From: Rhizobium sp. CF122
GTDB taxonomy: Bacteria; Pseudomonadota; Alphaproteobacteria; Rhizobiales; Rhizobiaceae
Direction: 5' to 3'
DNA length: 64,000 nucleotides
Assembly (NCBI RefSeq): GCF_000282035.1
Contig: NZ_AKKA01000085.1
Coordinates: forward strand, 30,736 to 94,735
Shown: positions 59,626-64,000 of the stretch, piece after piece
How positions within the stretch are numbered: the stretch's first letter is position 1
Layout of the letters: every line of letters begins with the position of its first letter
Translations under genes and position numbers: made by a program
The notes under the pieces: generated by a model
The model's input: only the letters and a program-made list of their open reading frames with translations
The model's database searches: none
What the model was told of the DNA's origin: nothing

Positions 59626-60714
59626 ATGGAGTTCAGATCGACGTCGGTTTCAGATGCAGTGGCTGCGCTGGATGAACGCTCCAAGGAAATCTTTCGCCGC
59701 ATCGTAGAGGGCTATCTGGAGACGGGTGAACCGCTCGGCTCCCGCAACCTGTCGCGCATCCTGCCGATGTCGCTGTCGCCAGCTTCCGTGCGCAACGTGA
59801 TGAGCGATCTGGAGGAACTTGGCCTCATCTACTCGCCGCATGTCAGTGCGGGCCGCCTGCCGACACAGATCGGCTTGCGCTTCTTCGTCGACGCCTTCAT
59901 GCAGGTCGGCGATCTCTCGGCCGAGGATCGCGCCAACATCGATCGCCAGGTGCGTGCCGAAAGCCGCGACAACCCGATGGAATTGATGATGAATGAGGCT
60001 AGCCGCATGCTCTCGGGCATTTCGCGCGGCGCCGGCCTTGTTATCACTTCGAAGAGCGATCCTGTTCTCAAGCATGTCGAATTCATCCGGCTTGAGCCGA
60101 CGAAGGCGCTTGCGGTTCTTGTCGGTGATCACGACCAGGTGGAAAACCGCATTATCGAGCTTCCGGCAGGCGTCACGTCGTCGCAGTTGACCGAGGCCGC
60201 CAATTTTCTCAACGCCCACATGACCGGCCAGACGCTGCCGGAACTGCGCAATGAATTAAGCCGGCTGAAGGACGATGTTCGCCGCGAGCTCGATACGCTG
60301 TCGCAGGATCTCGTCGAGCGCGGCATCGCCGTCTGGTCCGGCAGCGCCGACGAGGGCAAGCCGGCCCAGCTCATCATCCGCGGCCGCGCCAATCTGCTCG
60401 CCGGTCTTGCCGGAGCCGACGATCTCGACCGCCTGCGCATGCTTTTCGACGACCTCGAAAAGAAGGACAGCCTGCTGGAGCTTCTCAATCTCGCAGAAAG
60501 CGGGCCGGGCGTGCGCATTTTCATCGGCTCGGAAAACAAACTCTTCTCGCTTTCCGGCTCCTCGTTGATCGTCGCGCCCTATCGTGATGATGACGACCGT
60601 ATCGTTGGCGCCGTCGGCGTGATTGGGCCCACGCGGCTCAACTACTCGCGCATCGTCCCGATGGTCGATTACACCGCTCAGCTGATGACGCGATTGTCAC
60701 GCGGCGCAAAGTAG
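59626..60714 (+). CDS. hrcA: heat-inducible transcription repressor HrcA
   Basis: A 362-residue repressor of groESL-type genes that binds CIRCE elements and needs GroEL to fold. The N-terminal winged helix is SKEIFRRIVEGYLETGEPLGSRNLSRILPMSLSPASVRNVMSDLEELGLIYSPHVSAGRLPTQIGLRFFVDAFM (about residues 18-91). A GAF-like domain and the dimerisation region follow. It is close to grpE, the usual alphaproteobacterial order. Confidence 0.94.
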   Translation: MEFRSTSVSDAVAALDERSKEIFRRIVEGYLETGEPLGSRNLSRILPMSLSPASVRNVMSDLEELGLIYSPHVSAGRLPTQIGLRFFVDAFMQVGDLSAEDRANIDRQVRAESRDNPMELMMNEASRMLSGISRGAGLVITSKSDPVLKHVEFIRLEPTKALAVLVGDHDQVENRIIELPAGVTSSQLTEAANFLNAHMTGQTLPELRNELSRLKDDVRRELDTLSQDLVERGIAVWSGSADEGKPAQLIIRGRANLLAGLAGADDLDRLRMLFDDLEKKDSLLELLNLAESGPGVRIFIGSENKLFSLSGSSLIVAPYRDDDDRIVGAVGVIGPTRLNYSRIVPMVDYTAQLMTRLSRGAK

Positions 60715-60719
60715 GGCAA

Positions 60720-61154
60720 CTACTCCGGCAGCATGTCGCCCGAGCCGCCCATCTCAGCAGGCATGTCTCTGTATTTCGGCAGGCCGTCACGGATAGGCAG
60801 CACGCTTTCCTGATAGTTCATGTGCAACGCCGGAGCGTAATCGAGATCGGGCAGAAGTGCCGCGTAAACGTTGGTGACGCCCCAGGTGGGGTGGTCGGTG
60901 TAGAGATGCCCACCGCACAGCTCGCAGAATTTCCGCACGCTCGTATCGGACTTCTGGTAGCCTTCCACGTGCTCGCCACCTTTGGTGACGTGGACAGCGT
61001 GCCGTTGCCAGAGCGTAAAGGCGTTGACCGGTCCTGCCGACCAATGCCGACAGGAGGCACAGTGGCAGTAGCCCATAGCCACCGGTTCGCCGGTAGCAAC
61101 AATCTCCACGGCGCCGCAGAAGCAGCGCCCGGAATAGCTTTTCTGATCGCTCAT
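60720..61154 (-). CDS. GFA-family (glutathione-dependent formaldehyde-activating-like) protein
   Basis: A 144-residue zinc protein of the GFA/CENP-V fold. The three cysteine motifs are GRCFCGAVEI, GYCHCASCRHW and FCELCGGHLYTDHP. The original Gfa enzyme was reported to conjugate formaldehyde to glutathione; most relatives are uncharacterised. It sits convergently between hrcA (5-nt gap) and grpE and interrupts that pair. Confidence 0.85.
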   Translation of the reverse strand: MSDQKSYSGRCFCGAVEIVATGEPVAMGYCHCASCRHWSAGPVNAFTLWQRHAVHVTKGGEHVEGYQKSDTSVRKFCELCGGHLYTDHPTWGVTNVYAALLPDLDYAPALHMNYQESVLPIRDGLPKYRDMPAEMGGSGDMLPE

Positions 61155-61307
61155 GGTAGCAGCTCCTTGACCCTGGATAAGGCCGAAGCACCAAAGATTT
61201 AGATCTGGCTAAAATAAAAGAACTTTAGCGCGAGCAAGTCAAGGCGGCCCTCTCGGTCAACCCTGCATGAGTTGTGCCTTGCATCGCGTGCTTTTCAGTC
61301 ACGCAGA

Positions 61308-61336
61308 CTTGATTTTTGCCCGTCAAAGCTCGATAT
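61308..61336 (+). promoter_or_regulatory. candidate grpE promoter
   Basis: CTTGAT (61308-61313) and CGATAT (61331-61336) with 17-nt spacing closely match the rhizobial housekeeping consensus. Transcription would start about 33 nt before the grpE ATG. The rest of 61155-61307 shows nothing recognisable. Confidence 0.55.
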
Positions 61337-61375
61337 CGGGCACATCCTAAAAGACACCAATCACCGGAGAACGTC

Positions 61376-62008
61376 ATGACTGACGAAACGACGAAGAACG
61401 GACCTGACACCGCCGCGGCCGAAGCCGCGGCGGACGCCGCCGCAAACGTCGAGAACGAAGCCGCCGCTGAAGCCACAGCACAGCCCGATCCGCTGGAACT
61501 TCTGAAGGTCGAGAATGTAGAGTTGCGCGACCGCTATCTGCGCCTTGCCGCAGAGATGGATAACCTGCGCCGCCGCACAGAGCGGGAAGTCAAGGACGCC
61601 AAGACCTATTCAGCGGCTGGCTTTGCCCGCGACATGCTGGCCGTTTCGGATAACCTGCGCCGCGCCATCGACGCGATCCCCGAGGAAGCCAAGGCTGCCG
61701 CCGACGCCGGCCTGACAACGCTGATTGAAGGCGTCGAGATGACGGAACGCTCGATGTTATCGGCGCTCGAGCGCCACGGTGTCCGCAAGTTGGAGCCAGT
61801 CGGCCAGAAGTTCGATCCGAACTTCCATCAGGCCATGTTCGAAGTGCCGAACCCCGACGTGCCGAACAACACCGTTGTTCAGGTCGTTCAGGCCGGTTAC
61901 ACCATTGGTGAGCGCGTTCTGCGTCCCGCCATGGTCGGCGTCGCCAAGGGAGGCCCGAAGCTCGTCGAACCCGAAACCAATTCGGTCTTCGACCAGAAGG
62001 ACGCCTGA
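61376..62008 (+). CDS. grpE: nucleotide exchange factor GrpE
   Basis: A 210-residue co-chaperone of DnaK. A low-complexity Ala/Glu-rich N-terminus is followed by a long coiled coil (LLKVENVELRDRYLRLAAEMDNLRRRTEREVKDAKTY, about residues 42-78). The beta-wing with the GrpE signature is FDPNFHQAMFEVPNPDVPNNTVVQVVQAGYTIGERVLRPAMVGVAKG. The ATG at 61376 has CCGGAGA upstream and is preferred over the earlier in-frame codon. Confidence 0.95.
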   Translation: MTDETTKNGPDTAAAEAAADAAANVENEAAAEATAQPDPLELLKVENVELRDRYLRLAAEMDNLRRRTEREVKDAKTYSAAGFARDMLAVSDNLRRAIDAIPEEAKAAADAGLTTLIEGVEMTERSMLSALERHGVRKLEPVGQKFDPNFHQAMFEVPNPDVPNNTVVQVVQAGYTIGERVLRPAMVGVAKGGPKLVEPETNSVFDQKDA

Positions 62009-62038
62009 TCTCTCAGGCGCCCGAAAGGCAATCGAAAT

Positions 62039-62983
62039 TCAGATGCGGGCGAAACGCTCGATCAGCAGATCGAAGAAGCCGTCCGCATCGACATCACGCA
62101 TGACCTGCGCATTGCGCTTGCGGTCGGTGACGTGCCACCAGTCGACGACGGTCATGCCGGCCGTCAGTTCCGACTTCACCTCGATCTCGACATTGCAGGT
62201 CCGGCCCTTGAAAAGATCAGGCTTCAAGAGGTAGGCGACGACTGTCGGATCGTGCAGCGGGCCGCCGTCCGAACCATACTTCTCGACATCGAAACGTTCG
62301 AAGAATTCCAGCATCTCGACCATGGCAATGGCCGGGCGCGTGCCGAGATCGGCCATGCGCTTGACGCGGTCCTTGCGGGTCAGAAGCTTGTGCGTGACGT
62401 CGAGCGGCATCATAACGATCGGAACGCCGGAGCGGAAGACGATGTCGGCTGCCTCGGGGTCCACGTAGATGTTGAACTCGGCGGCCGGCGTAATATTCCC
62501 GCCCTCGAAGAAGCCGCCGCCCATCATCACCAGTTCGCGGATGCGCGGGATGATGTCGGGCGCCTTCTGGAAGGCCAAGCCGATGTTGGTCAGTGGCCCA
62601 AGCGTGCACAGCGTTACCGTGCCTTCAGGCTCGCTGCGCAGCGTCTGGATGATGAAATCAACGGCGTGCTGTGCCTGCAGCGGCATATCAGGCTCGTCGA
62701 GAACAGGGCCATCGAGACCGGTCTTGCCGTGCACATGTTCTGCCGTCACCAGCTTGCGCGCGATCGGCTTGTCGGCGCCGGCAAAGACCTTCGTATCGGT
62801 GCGGCCACAGAGTTCGCAGACGATGCGCGCGTTGCGGCTCGTATAGGATAGTGGCACATTGCCAGCGACCGTGGTGATCCCAAGTACTTCGAGCTCTTCC
62901 GGGCTGCCAAAGGCCAGCATGATGGCGGCTGCGTCGTCCTGACCGGGGTCGGTATCGATGATGATCTTTCTAGGGTCTGCCAT
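62039..62983 (-). CDS. inosine/uridine-preferring nucleoside hydrolase family protein
   Basis: A 314-residue nucleoside N-ribohydrolase. The calcium/ribose motif is KIIIDTDPGQDDAAAIMLAFGS (about residues 5-26). Also visible are LGPLTNIGLAFQKAPDIIPRIRELVMMGG, NITPAAEFNIYVDPEAADIVF and HDPTVVAYLL. It splits purine or pyrimidine nucleosides for salvage. The ATG at 62983 is set by the family start; the frame is open much further upstream without similarity. Confidence 0.92.
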   Translation of the reverse strand: MADPRKIIIDTDPGQDDAAAIMLAFGSPEELEVLGITTVAGNVPLSYTSRNARIVCELCGRTDTKVFAGADKPIARKLVTAEHVHGKTGLDGPVLDEPDMPLQAQHAVDFIIQTLRSEPEGTVTLCTLGPLTNIGLAFQKAPDIIPRIRELVMMGGGFFEGGNITPAAEFNIYVDPEAADIVFRSGVPIVMMPLDVTHKLLTRKDRVKRMADLGTRPAIAMVEMLEFFERFDVEKYGSDGGPLHDPTVVAYLLKPDLFKGRTCNVEIEVKSELTAGMTVVDWWHVTDRKRNAQVMRDVDADGFFDLLIERFARI

Positions 62984-63149
62984 TCCGATCGTTCCATCCT
63001 CGTGGTGCGCGGCTTCGTGGCATGCACCGTTTGTATATATTCCCGTCGCAAATCGGCGCAGCCAGCACGGGCAGATTTTGATGCGAGGCGGCGCTTGCTT
63101 TGTCAAGGTCGGACCTGCGGGCTTTCCGGCAACGAGTGCGGACATCCGC

Positions 63150-63178
63150 CTTGCGCTCGCCTCCAGCAATTCCCATAT
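63150..63178 (+). promoter_or_regulatory. candidate RpoH (sigma32) promoter of hsp20
   Basis: CTTGCG (63150-63155) and CCATAT (63173-63178) are 17 nt apart. The CTTG -35 with a C-rich CCATAT -10 fits rhizobial RpoH promoters. The leader would be about 58 nt. The remaining 62984-63149 holds no recognisable gene. Confidence 0.5.
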
Positions 63179-63196
63179 TGACGGCATCCGGATGCT

Positions 63197-63241
63197 GTCT
63201 TTCAGGTCCGGCAAGGTCGCTTGAATCAAGGACTTGAAGAC
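63197..63241 (+). promoter_or_regulatory. ROSE-like RNA thermometer in the hsp20 leader
   Basis: GTCTTTCAGGTCC (63197-63209) pairs with GGACTTGAAGAC (63230-63241) with one bulge and one G-U pair, covering the Shine-Dalgarno AAGGA and ending one base before the ATG. In the loop a UCGCU (63217-63221) faces AAGGA, the UYGCU feature of ROSE elements that control rhizobial small heat-shock genes. Confidence 0.6.
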
Positions 63242-63242
63242 A

Positions 63243-63674
63243 ATGAGCCGGATTACGCCTTTCGCGAGCCCTTTGCTCTTGGGCTTTGACGCCATGGAAA
63301 AGACGCTTGAGCGCCTTTCCAAGGCCAGCGATGGATACCCCCCCTACAATATCGAGCGCGTCGCCGCCGATCGCGCCTCCGGCGATCCGGAAAGGTTGCG
63401 CATAACCCTTGCCGTGGCCGGGTTTAGCGAAGAAGAACTAGACGTGTCGGTTGAGGAAAATCAGCTTTCGATCCGTGGTCGCCAGGTCGATCAAGGCGAG
63501 CGTGATTACCTTTATCGCGGCATCGCCGCGCGCCAGTTCCAGCGAACTTTCGTTCTGGCCGACGGGATGCAGGTTTTGGGCGCTTGCCTCAAGAACGGAT
63601 TGCTCTCGGTCGATCTCATCCGCCCGGAGCCGAGCCGTATGGTGAAGAAAATTAACATTTCGGTCTCACAGTAG
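63243..63674 (+). CDS. Hsp20-family small heat-shock protein
   Basis: A 143-residue IbpA-like chaperone. The alpha-crystallin domain runs from about residue 35 (YNIERVAADRASGDPERLRITLAVAGFSEEELDVSVEENQLSIRG) to 130 (DGMQVLGACLKNGLLSVDLIR). The N-terminal MSRITPFASPLLLGFDAMEKTLERL region is typical of class A rhizobial small Hsps. ATG at 63243 has AAGGA 10 nt upstream, inside the thermometer hairpin. The DUF1150 gene follows after 49 nt. Confidence 0.93.
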   Translation: MSRITPFASPLLLGFDAMEKTLERLSKASDGYPPYNIERVAADRASGDPERLRITLAVAGFSEEELDVSVEENQLSIRGRQVDQGERDYLYRGIAARQFQRTFVLADGMQVLGACLKNGLLSVDLIRPEPSRMVKKINISVSQ

Positions 63675-63723
63675 GACAACGGCGCAAGTTGAGCCGTTGG
63701 TCCCTTCTCTTGGAGGTACAGGA

Positions 63724-63981
63724 ATGTTGATGAAAGAAGCCAATTCGCACCTGACCAAAACCGAACTTGCCGGCATCGGCAACGGCGAGGTCGCCTACAT
63801 CCGCAAAATGCGCAACGAAGAAGTTGCCAAGTGCTTTCCGGAAGCGCCGGACATCGATCCGAGCGTCGACCTGTGGGCGCTATTCGGCGCCGACGGCACG
63901 CCGATCCTGTTGACGGACAACCGCTCCAGCACCTTCTTCAAGGCTGCCGAGGATGAACTGAAAACGGTGAGCCTGCACTAG
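63724..63981 (+). CDS. DUF1150-family small protein
   Basis: An 85-residue alphaproteobacterial DUF1150 protein: LTKTELAGIGNGEVAYIRKMRNEEVAKCFPEAPDIDP then LWALFGADGTPILLTDNRSSTFFKAAEDELKTVSLH. Family members are commonly found just downstream of an Hsp20 gene, as here; function unknown. The ATG at 63724 follows TTGGAGGTACAGG, a strong ribosome-binding site. It is probably co-transcribed with hsp20. The final 19 bases of the window are non-coding. Confidence 0.85.
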   Translation: MLMKEANSHLTKTELAGIGNGEVAYIRKMRNEEVAKCFPEAPDIDPSVDLWALFGADGTPILLTDNRSSTFFKAAEDELKTVSLH

Positions 63982-64000
63982 AGCGTTTCACGATTTTTCG

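Noticed and set aside
1..64000. Prophage, insertion sequence, CRISPR or tRNA-associated island
   Set aside because: No transposase, integrase, phage gene, repeat-spacer array, tRNA or direct-repeat boundary was recognised on either strand.

Overview
The window is GC-rich, densely coded chromosomal DNA of an alphaproteobacterium, most likely of the Rhizobiaceae (Rhizobium/Ensifer/Agrobacterium group). The evidence is the gene set (ugp glycerol-3-phosphate transport genes, betC choline sulfatase with its LysR partner, rpsT-dnaA, hrcA/grpE/Hsp20 with a DUF1150 gene), promoter-like sequences close to the rhizobial CTTGAC-N17-CTATAT form, and a cluster of GANTC (CcrM-type) sites before dnaA. The species cannot be named from this sequence. 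No insertion sequence, CRISPR array, tRNA or rRNA was seen.

Layout. 1-2507: end of a ugp ABC-transporter operon (ugpA partial, ugpE, ugpC). 2611-5031: cupin gene, gshB and a decayed comM. 5081-13875: metabolic and housekeeping genes (cysK, LysE exporter, Dps, DMT exporter with Lrp regulator, serine hydrolase, Eis-like acetyltransferase, dut, prfC, TrmO-like, molbindin). 13934-18753: osmoprotection block (betC with LysR regulator, otsA, otsB). 18857-24869: S10 peptidase, MFS/GntR pair with a striking operator palindrome, a 23-residue small ORF, pirin and a class II glutamine amidotransferase. 24859-33439: coaBC, a DUF2946/PepSY membrane pair, two SDRs, two LysR regulators, an MFS transporter and a VOC protein. 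34469-41871: an operon that looks like a histidine-utilisation cluster but fits ergothioneine catabolism much better. 41964-50249: ubiB, ubiE, mutM, echA, rpsT, dnaA and a saccharopine-dehydrogenase-like gene. 50246-56463: ferric-siderophore uptake operon, LysR and a DMT exporter. 56460-63981: hemW, rdgB, VOC, rph, then hrcA, GFA, grpE, nucleoside hydrolase, hsp20 and DUF1150.

Main result. The six-gene minus-strand operon encodes an ammonia-lyase homologue whose MIO triad (Ala-Ser-Gly) is replaced by Cys-Ala-Asp, a urocanase homologue with changed active-site motifs, a DUF917/thiohydantoin-desulfurase homologue, a hydantoinase, an N-carbamoyl amino acid amidohydrolase and a small TfoX-N protein. 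The five enzymes match, in order of chemistry, the known route ergothioneine -> thiourocanate -> thiohydantoin propionate -> hydantoin propionate -> N-carbamoylglutamate -> glutamate. The hutI and hutG genes needed for ordinary histidine use are absent here. Names such as hutH and hutU would therefore probably be wrong.

Other points of interest are nine GANTC sites within 434 bp before dnaA, a ROSE-like RNA thermometer with an RpoH-type promoter before hsp20, a multiply frameshifted comM remnant, and the separation of the ubiE-ubiB, coaBC and dut genes, which are neighbours in related genomes as far as I recall.
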